Positions 35,060 to 44,895 of a stretch of 64,000 nucleotides of DNA are shown here, one piece after another (positions within the stretch are counted from its first letter, which is position 1; the number at the start of each line of letters is the position of its first letter). The stretch comes from Anodontia alba (lineage: Eukaryota > Mollusca > Bivalvia > Lucinida > Lucinidae). The position numbers were made by a program, and so were the translations under genes. The notes under the pieces are model-generated. The model was given only the letters and a program-made list of their open reading frames with translations. It ran no database searches and had not been told where the DNA came from. The DNA is taken from contig OZ024828.1 in assembly GCA_964016985.1 (NCBI GenBank), positions 89,872,399 through 89,936,398 of the forward strand. Direction: 5' to 3'.

Positions 35060-35822
35060 CCCCCCCCACAAAGAAATAATAATAATAATAATCTAACAAT
35101 TACATCCAAACCACACGCACATTCTCACACCATGAAGAAAACACATACAAAGTTCCATAAGGATCGGTACAAAACCGTAAGAGGAGGCGCTCACAAAACA
35201 TCCTTGGTAATTGTTGACAGATGGACAAATGGACGGACGGACGAACAGACGGAGGGATGAACGGACGAATGGACAGAAACTAAGTCACCCATGCTAAAGC
35301 TGGTGTTGCAAAAATTAGTATAAAATTTATGAGGAGTTGTGCTAACAAGGTGTCCGCTGTCTCTATATTGAGGGTGAAAAATGACTTAAGTTCACAATCT
35401 GGAAAAAAGTGAAACAAAAAATATATAACAATTACATCCAAACCACATGCACATTCTCATACCATGAAGAAAACATATGCAAAGTTTCAGAACGATCGGT
35501 ACAAAACTGTAAGAGGAGTTGCGCTCACAAGAAATACCCATTGTCTATATATTGAGGGTGAAAAATGACTAAGTTCACAATGTGGAAAAAGTGACGAAAA
35601 ATATTCTGACAATTATATCCAAACCACATGCACATCTTCATAACCTGAAGAAAACACAAGCAAAGTTTCAAAATGATCGGTACTAAACTTTAAGAGTGGT
35701 TGCGCTCACAAGACTCCCAGGATAAATGTTGACGGAAAGACGAACGGACGGACGGACAAACGGACGGAAACTTCCACGCTTAGTCGCCCTGCTACGTAAG
35801 GCAGGTGCGACAAAAAGTAAAA
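35060..35822 (-). repeat. Pearl-like element(s) in reverse orientation
   Basis: Three related cores begin near 35085, 35425 and 35606 (ATTACATCCAAACCACA, then CATGAAGAAAACA, GATCGGTAC and GCGCTCACAA). The last pair are ~180 bp apart. GGAC/ACGG-rich runs are at 35220-35275 and 35738-35770. The right end has a hairpin, TCGCCCTGC and GCAGGTGCGA (35781-35812). Read on the minus strand this gives hairpin, CCGT run, core repeats, the same order as 25127-28257. Two tetranucleotide runs suggest two units in tandem. Confidence 0.7.
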
Positions 35823-36352
35823 AAGATTGCCATTGGAAAGAACACACTACGGATTAGAAAACGGGAGTTTCGGTTTTATTGAGACTCTTCATAAGCAGTA
35901 ATGAAGTTTGTAACACTGCTTACGCCCTCTAGCGTATACATGAGCAGAACTCCATTTTCAAATATACCAAAATAAGCCCAATGATCCCAAAGAAAAAAGA
36001 AATTTAATCTGCACTATGTTGATGTACGAGGAGACGTTCTACCGCCGCCACACGGCACTAACGCCAGCTGCAGTATAGTAAAATAAACGTCAAAAAGATT
36101 GCCTTTGGAAACAAAGAACACGCTACGGATTAGAAAATGGGAGTCTCGGTTTTACTGAGACACTCCATAAGCAGTAATGAAGTTTGCAACACTGCTTACG
36201 CCCTCTAGCGTTTTCACGAGCAGAACTCCATTTTCAAATATACATCAATAAACCCAATGATACCAAAGGAAATGAAATATAATCTGCACTATGGTGAAGT
36301 ACGGGGAGACGTTTTACCGCCGCCATATGGCACTACCACCAGCTGAGGCCTT
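35823..36352. repeat. Two tandem ~272-bp repeat units
   Basis: Units start GATTGCC at 35825 and 36097. Each contains a stem-loop (GAGTCTCGGTTTTACTGAGAC type), CACTGCTTACGCCCTCTA, CAGAACTCCATTTTCAAATA and GACGTT(C/T)TACCGCCGCCA. The same unit occurs in 1.2 copies at 58421-58757. No protein is encoded. Confidence 0.88.
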
Positions 36353-36769
36353 GAGATCTAAATAATCTCAGGCCATACCAAGTAGTATTGACTTGTGGAA
36401 TTTCAGCTACCAGTTTCGTTTTTTGAAATTATAAGGAGATTTTTAATATTAATGAAATTTGTATGATATTGGGTTAAAGATTATATAAAATCTTATAAAA
36501 CTTAACAGCTATCTTTTTTTTAAAGATGTAAAATATGTGCATTTGTTTGTTTAAATAATTCCTCCAGGAAGAGAGAATATTCATTATGTATAAAAGCCCT
36601 CTCTTATATCTTTTCAATTTGTACTCGCAAAATTGCAAAACTGTCATACGAGGAGAAGTAACTAAAATTAGAGGCAATGAAAGAGTTGTAACAATTAATT
36701 TTCACGTTTAATTAAAAGCTACCAGGGTTTTTTTTTAAACAGCAAATTGCTTAGAAACTTTTCTACGTA
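36353..36769. other. Unassigned AT-rich DNA
   Basis: No gene or known repeat was recognised between the 272-bp repeat and the LINE remnant. Confidence 0.4.
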
Positions 36770-37330
36770 TATCTGGAAAATGGTCATCATTTCAACACGA
36801 AATCTATATTGACACCAAGCAATGTTATATTACTCACAAGTGATTTGTACTGTCAGTCTGGAAAGACATTATATGTCCATGTGTAATTTGGCCAAGGCAT
36901 ATAGCCTGAAACTTATCTGGATTGGCCTTCATGAAATTTTCAGCAAACCATACTTTCAATTTCTGAAACAGATTTGAGAGAATTAAATTCTTTAAAGTGT
37001 TGTCATCTGCATAATTGTATAAAATGCACTTCAGGATAAAATAAAATATATCATTTCAGAGCACATTAAAAAGTAAAGGTCCTAAAATTGAGTTCGATCG
37101 CCTCCTCAGACAGTCCATATGCCTTTAATTTGGCAATCAACATACTATGGAGAAGGCAATCAAGCGCCTTAGGAAAGATCCATTAATATTACAGCAACAC
37201 TATCGCCTTAATCCAATGCTTTTCACCAGTCTTCAAGGAGTCTCAGCAGGGTTGACTGGCAGCCAAAACCTTTATGGGATCCATGTTCAACTGGACATTG
37301 TTAATTGACTGATCCATTTTAGTCTGGAGG
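36770..37330 (-). pseudogene. Decayed CR1/Jockey-group LINE RT fragment
   Basis: Minus-strand translation in several frames gives GFGCQSTLLRLLEDW, VAVILMDLSKALDC, HSMLIAKLKAYGLSEEA, the catalytic YNYADDNTLKNL near 37015, and VTLLGVNIDFVLK near 36810. These are successive motifs of a non-LTR reverse transcriptase; the piece between AYGLS and YADD is largely deleted. Multiple stops make it a relic. Confidence 0.75.
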
Positions 37331-37751
37331 GCAATATGTATTCAGTGCAAACATAGTTCAGACGCCACAGAATGCGGTATCTGATCAGGTCCTTCACTAT
37401 TTGCAAATATTTTACAATTTTTCTCCAGGAATATCTAAAGCACGTAGCCTGATATACCTAAAATTGAAAGTGGACTCTTCCAGTATATAGTGTTAGGGAG
37501 TTTATTGATCTAAGAAGGGTTAAAGGAAAATTAGCAAAAACACTTCAGGCAGAAGATCTTAATAACCCAATGCACAGAATATCTTTGGAAAAAATCTGAT
37601 CTTCCAAACTTCTCCAATTGGCTGCCTTTTGCTTGACACAGAGAAACATATGAATATACCTAGGAAATGCCATTGTCTCAAAGTACAGCCTTCCTGTGGC
37701 ACTAATAGGAGAGATGTAGAATAAAAAATGGTAGACCAGTTACCACATAAA
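37331..37751. other. Unassigned DNA beside the LINE relic
   Basis: This could be a further decayed upstream part of the LINE, but I recognise no motif. Confidence 0.3.
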
Positions 37752-37971
37752 AAAGGTAAGAGAAAAATCCAGGGAGTGCCACAATCACAAACCGCAGCCC
37801 TTCCCAAACATCAAGAGGAAGAGGAAACCGACAAATCCAAACAAGCACAAATCGATCAAACATACGAAAAGCACTAAGATTAGCTCTCTCTTCCCCAAGC
37901 GAGGTAATCGCAATACTAAAAGGACTGAAAAACATAAGAACAAAATGGCACAAGGTAAGACATACAACAAA
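37752..37971 (-). mobile_element. Naiad 3' tail, reversed, inside another Naiad relic
   Basis: On the minus strand the tail runs from the TTTTGTTGTATGTCTTACC region at 37971 to GGATTTTTCTCTTACCTTTTT at 37752. It directly abuts the CxC-domain fragment at 37976-38760, which belongs to a different Naiad subfamily. Confidence 0.85.
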
Positions 37972-37975
37972 ATTA

Positions 37976-38760
37976 ATTTGGAATTCTGTTTCCCTATATT
38001 TAGAGCCTTTGGAAAGAATGTCCCTGAGTTTGCTAATCCTGACTATATTGAGGTCAACTGTTATGATGTGACCGGCTGGATTATAGCAGAGCTCAGATGC
38101 TTTACAGGAACACGCTGAGGGGTTTCGAGTTATGTTCTCAGTATTTAGCCCTTGCAGCATGTTTTTGTAATTGAAAATTTTAGGTGCAATGGGAGACGAA
38201 TAACTGTAGGAGATGATAGGTGGGCTCTGGCATTTAAAGTGAGCTGGTATGGTTGAAGTCACTTTCCTATGGTTCAGGATATTGCTAATGTTAATGGCGT
38301 CAAGACCCTTGTTTTTGAAGTCAAGTTTCAGAAAATCACGTGTGGGAGTCTCTTCTGGAGAAACTGTTTGAACAGGCTTGTACAACCTTAACTTAGCAAC
38401 ATCCAAAATGATAGCAACCAGCTTATATTTAGAAGAATTTTGAACAAATGTTTTTGTATCCACCACTTCCTTCTGCAAAGAGCGAAGTTTAGTTACCGGC
38501 AGCTGATACAGCTTGGTACGAATATGATGAAGTCCTAATGGCTGCTGTACATATGGAAGGAGAGTTTCAAATGTGACATCAGCATGAAAATTAAGACAAT
38601 TGTAGTGCCGATGTCCATGACTTCTTTTACGTCTTTGAGAACTGCCAAAGAGCCTCATCACATTGACCGAGCTGCATTTTGGGCTGGTAAGATTCCCTAC
38701 AGAATCTATTTTGTCATTGCAACCATATGGTGCTGCAGTGCCTAATTTTCTGAAGAAAAA
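37976..38760 (-). pseudogene. Naiad CxC-domain fragment, second subfamily
   Basis: A ~260-codon open stretch encodes the region between endonuclease and RT of a Naiad-type PLE: a basic SSQRRKRSHGHRHYNCL segment, KLVAIILDVAKLRLYKP, FLKLDFKNKGLDAINI, then CSCKASELCYNPAGHI with the diagnostic CxC, and KLRDILSKGSKYRE. All cysteines here are encoded by TGT/TGC. It is truncated before the RT, and the longer reading frame into the adjoining tail is accidental. No GIY-YIG domain is visible upstream. Confidence 0.75.
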
Positions 38761-39557
38761 AAATGACATGATTACACGACAGCAAAATAATATTTGATTT
38801 TTTTGTAACACTGTAAAAAGGGCGTGATTGTAAGACAACAAATAATACATGACTACACGGCAGCAATAAAGAGCATAAAGGAACCCAAAAGGTATGATTG
38901 TAGGACAGAAAAAAATGCATGATTGTAGAAAAGAAAGAAGACAGCAAAAAGAGCATCATTGTAAGACGGCTAAATAGAGCATTATTGTAAGACGGCTAAA
39001 TAGAGCATGATTGTAGTACAAACAAAGAGGAATATTTCTTAATGATACAGAATTAATAACATAAACGTTTGTTCTGGCATATCATTATACTCAATTCATT
39101 GAGATGATGTTCTGGGATACCATTAGACTCAATTTACTAAGATCATAGACTCTTATGATGATATATTGGAAAACAAGTTTTCTTGGTGAAATATAATTGG
39201 CTACTTGATTCAGCCTATCTGCTTAATGGACAATCTAATTTTTCCATGTTGATATTCTGTGCCTCTTCCAGCATCGTGCCTTCATCAAGTTGTAGCATAT
39301 TGATTCTGCAGTTACATAGCTCCACCATCATAACATCTGTCTGGGTAGCTTGGATAGTCTGAATATATAAACAAAACTGTTCTATTTACATTACACAAAT
39401 ATTCATAAAGACATTATGCCAGACTTTCTTTTCTTAGACAATGAATTTTGCCTAAAATGCATTTAGAATGTATCCTATGATCAATTTCATAAGTCATAGC
39501 TCCAGATAAGGCAGTTTTTTCAACAGCAAAGTCTTCATAATTTTCGTATTTCTCTAC

Positions 39558-39588
<31 letters not shown>

Positions 39589-40789
39589 AGAAGAAAAAAA
39601 AACATATGTAGTGGCTATTCATTAAAAACTCCTCGTCTCGTTGAGGTGCTTGTAACGAGTACCCACAACATTTTTTATGGAGAAATAAGAAAAAAAATTA
39701 TAATGTGGATGTCCTCTTTTATCTGGAGCTATGTAAGTATTTCAAGGCTAACCCGACATGTCAAAATCGGGTTTTACTTTAGATGCAATATGCATTTAGG
39801 AGTTACTGGTACGAATGCTGTTAACAGTTTTTAACCCAAATATAAATCGCAGGTTGTAGGTGAGTTGTAATTTAGATCAAAGCATGTGCTCATAGCGCGA
39901 GTTATTTATTCACTTACAACTGACCGACAAACTGTTATTACTCAACAATTCACTCAAATGGTTATCCTATTTTCATGTTTTACACTAAAAATCGACAAAA
40001 ATGCCGTTGATACCTTCCTTTTCTCCCTCCCTTCCAACATTGTTCGCAAAAAAAGAAAGAAAGAAAGAAAAAAAAAACCCGCTAACTTCTTTGGCTAAAT
40101 CACATGCATTTACTTTTATTTATTACGTATCTGATGGAAAAAAACCCCCAAAAAAACAAAACAACAACGACGTTACTGTCAGTCTATAAAGCGGTCAGGA
40201 TGGAAGGAGGGTAACTCCTTATTGATTAAGCTCCAGATTGAATAACGCCTTACAACTACACAAAAAAGTCAATACCGTTAGATTACCTTTCATACACACG
40301 CACGCACGCACGCCACCCCCCCCCCCCCCCCCCACACACACACACAAACACATCATATGTATATATAATTATAAAGAAACACAATGCTATTATCTTCAAG
40401 TAAGCCTTGACAACAATCACAACACGACAACATGATCGAATATACTGGTTTATAATTTGATTAATCTGGCTTGATTCATCAGTTTGTTAACAACCAGTAA
40501 AATCCCCGACCAAGTGCGATGAACGTTTTCGTGCCGATGTAAAGAGAATGCCATTCCTAACATATAGCGTAAATTTGTTCACTCTTTTTTTGGCCCCTGT
40601 TTATTTTGTCGACTTTTATTATTTATTTATAAAGTCATTGTGACTTTATTTTTATACTTTTGATGTTTGGCAAAATATGAACACTATTTTTAAGCACTAT
40701 CTTCCCTTCTGTGACGACAATTCCATAATATTCTTAAGACACTTTCACTACAACGACAGCCTCGTTCTGTCTAGACAGCTAATATTAGA
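38761..40789. other. Unassigned region rich in simple repeats
   Basis: There is a poly-A tract at 39557-39586, a C-run at about 40315-40332, and a degenerate ~35-bp motif (ATGATTGTA(A/G)GAC) repeated between 38820 and 39010. The stretch 39630-39690 shares GAGTACCCACAA with the hairpin at 63079. No gene is supported. Confidence 0.4.
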
Positions 40790-41690
40790 AGATTGATCTA
40801 TCTTGTGTCAATACTTATCGGCTGATAATATCTTTTAGCTCTGCTCAGGGAAGGTGAGTTTAATCTTCCCAGTGGCTTGTACCCCTCAGCTGTGACCTGT
40901 GAAGGCTGAACTTTTATTGCCCATTTCATGATTCGGGAATTCAACACCTTAGCTGATTGCATAAACGACAAAGACTTATGATCTGTTTCAAGCAAATACT
41001 CAGCACAAAAAGGTAATTTCTGACCTTCTCAATAGCACAAATAATAGCCAAGCATTCCTTCTCAATCACAGAATAATTCTGTACCCTAGATAAGAGCTTT
41101 CTACTTGTATAAGCAATAAGAAGGTTGCCTTCACCTTCGAACTTTTGAAGCAATGCGGCTTTTTGACCAGAATAAGAAGTATCCGTCCTAAGAATTAACG
41201 GTATTCTACTTTGAAATACAGGTAACAAAGAATAGGACCAACGAGTTTATGCTTAAACATCTGAAAAGCTTTATCAGGATGATCTTGCCAATCTTTGATA
41301 ATATTTGGTCTATACTTCTTAGTTACACCAGTCAAAGGAGATTCAACGGTCGAGAAGTTGGTATGAACTTGCGATAAAATCCGGCTAACCCTATGATCTC
41401 TCCCCTGCCCCCTCCCCCTCCCACCCCTACCCTCAACCACTCCCTGATAGCCTTTTCTTATCCTCCTTAAGCCTGATAGTTTGTCCTACAATATTATGAC
41501 CAAGGCATTCAATACTGCCATACTCAATCATGCATTTTATTGCCTAGCTGTTAACATAGCGGTCCTAAGCCTATCCAAAACTTGACGTAAGGATGTCATA
41601 TAACATTTCCAAAATTGAGAAAAAGTCCACATATCATCTACAAAACTATCAACATTCCGAACACCCTGCAAAACGATGCGGATCAGTCTG
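40790..41690 (-). pseudogene. Gypsy RT/RNase H remnant
   Basis: Minus-strand translation gives RIVLQGVRNVDSFVDDMWTF (RT active site, codons at 41633-41641), then STVESPLTGVTKKYRPNI, a RLILRTDTSYSGQKAALLQ start of RNase H (here Thr before DTS), LIAYTSRKLLSRVQNYSVIE, KECLAIICAIEKVRNYLF, and LETDHKSLSFMQSAKVLNSR. The order RT then RNase H is normal for Ty3/Gypsy. Several frameshifts and stops are present. The Naiad copy at 41696 begins where this ends. Confidence 0.8.
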
Positions 41691-41695
41691 CAAAA

Positions 41696-42470
41696 TGATC
41701 AACATTTACAAGACCAAGTGGCCGAGAATCCCAGTTGAGTTTCAAATGCTGTCAAAGGTTTACTCAACAAATACTCAACATGCTCTTCGTCCTTACATTG
41801 ATTCTAAAATTAACCACATTAGACACTTCATCAAAATTCCATTCATTAATAAAGGTATTGAATTCATAGATTTACTTAGCATATTTCGAGATATTAATGT
41901 TATATCAGCTATACCTTCATATTTCGAAAACACGGAATCTCCTATTATTTGTTATAAATATAACAAACCTATCCGTAATACTATACTTAATTTCAATAAA
42001 TTAGTTTCTGATCTTGCTATTGAAACTAGTTCCACTGATTCTTGAGATTGTAAAGATTCTAAATTTTGTTACCAAGCGGGTCATATTGTCACTGGTAACT
42101 CGAAGATTATAACTGATTCACAAATCCGTTCAGTTATTTCAAAAGGACCTAAATATAGATTCCCAGCCCACATTGATTTCAATAAATGTCGGGAAACAAT
42201 TGCCAGTGCTTTAAATGATTATTGTACGCGATGGTGTAAACGAGAGCATGTTGAGTCTAATGCTTTAAATAATTGGAAATTAAAGATTTTTAAGATCATT
42301 GATGAACGTGTGTTATTTTATTCTAATAACCTTGATCTTCTCCCTCCTTAGCCTAAATTATCTTTTCGATATTTGAAACAAGGTATCCAAGAATTTCATA
42401 GGAAGTATGTTTTGGCTCCAGCTGATAAAGCTGCTAATAATGTTGTTGTTGTGTGACGACTTTATTATAT
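41696..42470 (+). pseudogene. Naiad CxC domain and RT N-terminus, copy E, segment 1
   Basis: The frame encodes VYSTNTQHALRPYIDSKINH, FIKIPFINKGIEFIDLL, then a CxC region where the first Cys codon is TGA (42043-42045) followed by DCKDSKFCYQAGHIVTG. It continues with SVISKGPKYRFPAHIDFNKC, WCKREHVESNALNNWKLKI, YLKQGIQEFHRKYVLAPADK and NNVVVV, then a second TGA (42454-42456) and RLYYI. A TAG at 42349-42351 interrupts PP-PKLSF. Across 42046-42466 the frame is otherwise unshifted. The LTR element cuts the copy at 42470 and the reading resumes at 55643. UGA at two Cys-like positions suits a selenoprotein-type Naiad, but the TAG shows that this copy is decayed. Confidence 0.82.
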
Positions 42471-43955
42471 TGTTGCGAGTTACCTCCCTTAGTTTCATGA
42501 TTACCTTCGTGGCTTGGAATGGCGGTGATGTGCGCTGGCTGGCCAGTTACCACTGTTCGCAAACAATATATTGCCCAAGAATAGGTCTCGAGATAAGAGT
42601 GTTCAAGAAAAGGGTGGACTTCACCTGAAGTTTATTTTGCGAAAGTTAATGCTTGTTATGATTCATTTGGGAAGACAAGTACAACATGAAGAGTGTCAGA
42701 AATTTCAGAATTTAATGAAAAAATAAACGTAAAAAAAAAATCATGTGTTACATTTACTCTATATATCTGCACATGCAAAGGTTTAAAATCAACGGCTTAT
42801 ATTGTCGGAAGGCAAGCCAAAGTATCACATAAGAATCGCAAGCGATATTGAATCCGTATAAGTAAAAAAAAGTATATCCAAGGGAACACGTTAATGCCTT
42901 ACGTTAAAGCCCCCAGGCCACAGGTTCACAGTGGGTATATGAGCTTGGAAAAGCAGTAATCACAACATCAGTTCATAAACAAATTAAAGCCTGAAGTTGA
43001 GGACATTCAATCAAAACAACAGCCCTTGCTAAACACGTCTTCTGTTTGTTACTGTGCTTAGCCAAAGCAGCAATACAATTTCTGATTAATTTCAGAATTA
43101 GGATCTAAAATAAAACAATTTCTAGTGCAAATCATACAATAAGAAAATTATTTACCCAAATAAGATCGTAGGTAGTTATAGAAAGTTTATCTAGTTACAG
43201 ATTCAAATGAGTCTTAACGTTTTCTTTAAGACCGATGCATAGAGTTTTCCGTTGTAAAAAATGTCCAAAAGAGTGAAGTCCTCGTAGGAACGTGCCCCTT
43301 TCTTATATACTCTACGATCCTACATCCTACCCTTCTGCAGCTGCAGGATCGCGTCATACACAATTGCCATGTATATGCGCGCGATCCTACATGAAAGAAT
43401 ATGCAGGAAAACATGCACGACGTCCTACAAGCCGTAGAATCATCATACGAAACCAAGGGTCACTGCATTAAAACACGGACATCTATCAAAACCAATAAAA
43501 CTCAGCCTGAATTTACTATGGGGCAATCAAGGAATGAATTTACTAAATGACCCTTACAATGGTTATAAAAACAGGATGACTTCTAGCGATAAATTTTTTT
43601 TGAAAGTTGAATTCTCGAGTTTGACAGCTGCGGGTGATCGATTTGTTTATTTACATTCCGTACGCTCACAAATCCCACAATGCATCTATGACGTCACTTT
43701 CCTTCAAAGTGAAAGTACAATGACATGCTTGAAAAATGAAAACGTTGTACAACACTAAAATTTGCAATATGTGGATATAATTCACACCATGCCAAGGAGT
43801 AAGGTAAGAACCATCCTATGGGGTAGCCTCCCTAATATGTTGGCGGTGTACAGAAAAGTGTATTAAAAGACTTCATAATAATAAGAGGCTATCGATAGTT
43901 TGGCCGGTGCTATAAACAGGCGTATCCTAAGTTCGGACAAGTGCAGATCATATCA
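42471..43955 (-). repeat. 3' LTR of the Gypsy element
   Basis: In minus-strand terms it starts TGATATGATC and ends AACTCGCAACA, giving canonical TG...CA ends. A TATATAA on the minus strand (43303-43309) is a likely promoter core. It differs from the 5' LTR by scattered substitutions and lacks a ~26-bp segment near 43030 that the other LTR has between repeated CCCTTGC words. Confidence 0.93.
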
Positions 43956-43970
43956 TTACCCCTCTCCAGG
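43956..43970 (-). promoter_or_regulatory. Polypurine tract of the Gypsy element
   Basis: On the minus strand CCTGGAGAGGGGTAA runs directly into the LTR start TGATATG. This is the expected place for the plus-strand primer of reverse transcription. Confidence 0.75.
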
Positions 43971-44895
43971 ATCGTTAAAGTTCCATCTAACGATTCTGAA
44001 AGTTGGCATAAAAAGTTAGGAACAAGCCCGCACGGTAATCCTTTACTTTTACAAAACTAATATTTTCCTTTGGCATTGCCTTAATACACAAAACAGTGAC
44101 ATATTTTACTAACGAGTCTTTTGAAAATTATTAACATGACAATTGCATGAGTGATCATGAGGAAAGAAAAAAAAAATGAAACAATGAAATTATCATGCAC
44201 ATTCATACCATCTCTCTGACTCCAATGTAAGAAATCCAGATGACGGCACCAAAACTACTCAGTGTGCCGGAACAATAAAGGTAATATAACAGTCAATTTA
44301 GATTGAGCATTCCAACATTTGATTAGTCTCAGACGATGATTTACAATGCACCCCTCAACATGAGACGACAAACGCATGACTAATACATAACTAGTATACA
44401 AAGTAAATCAATGCATATATTCAGCTTAGCATGCCCATGACAGCTATCACCAGAACGTTGCAATAACCGTTGAATAAAAGATGCAAATTTGTTCAGATTT
44501 CTCTATGAAAGATATAATACAAAAAAAGGTAAGAGAAAAGCACCCTATCTTGCTTTCCCTACAACAGGTTGCTATACTGGCAATCATGCAAGCTGGAATT
44601 TCAACTCTAGCCTTCTATACAATCTCTCATGGGTGTATGAAATGTCATATCACAGTCAATTTGAAAAAGTATTACTAAATTACAATTGTTAATTCTGCTA
44701 AAATGACCAGTGATGATATGAAAGCAGTCACTTTAGGTAAAGCAGACACCATGCAAAAAAACAAAAATCTAAACAATTATTTAAAGCTAATAACTCAAAT
44801 ACTCTTGGGCCTGTTACTGTTCAATTAAAATGTAACAAATACTTATTTTACAACTAATGAACATTTTACACACTTTCTCCACCTTAAACCTTAAA
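43971..44895. other. Non-coding stretch between ORF3 and the 3' LTR
   Basis: About 0.9 kb of AT-rich sequence inside the LTR element. No open frame of note is present; it is presumably the 3' untranslated part of the element. Confidence 0.6.

Noticed and set aside
37976..38850. A single 382-codon gene running across 37702-38850
   Set aside because: The frame joins a Naiad CxC fragment to an unrelated Naiad tail and flanking sequence; the continuity is accidental.
43226..43456. 76-codon frame repeated almost identically at 54907-55137
   Set aside because: Both copies lie in the two LTRs, so the repetition reflects LTR duplication, and nothing in the peptide resembles a known domain.
44518..44545. 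Naiad tail fragment inside the LTR element
   Set aside because: Only about 20 nt (AAAAAGGTAAGAGAAAAG) match and they are low-complexity, too little to call.
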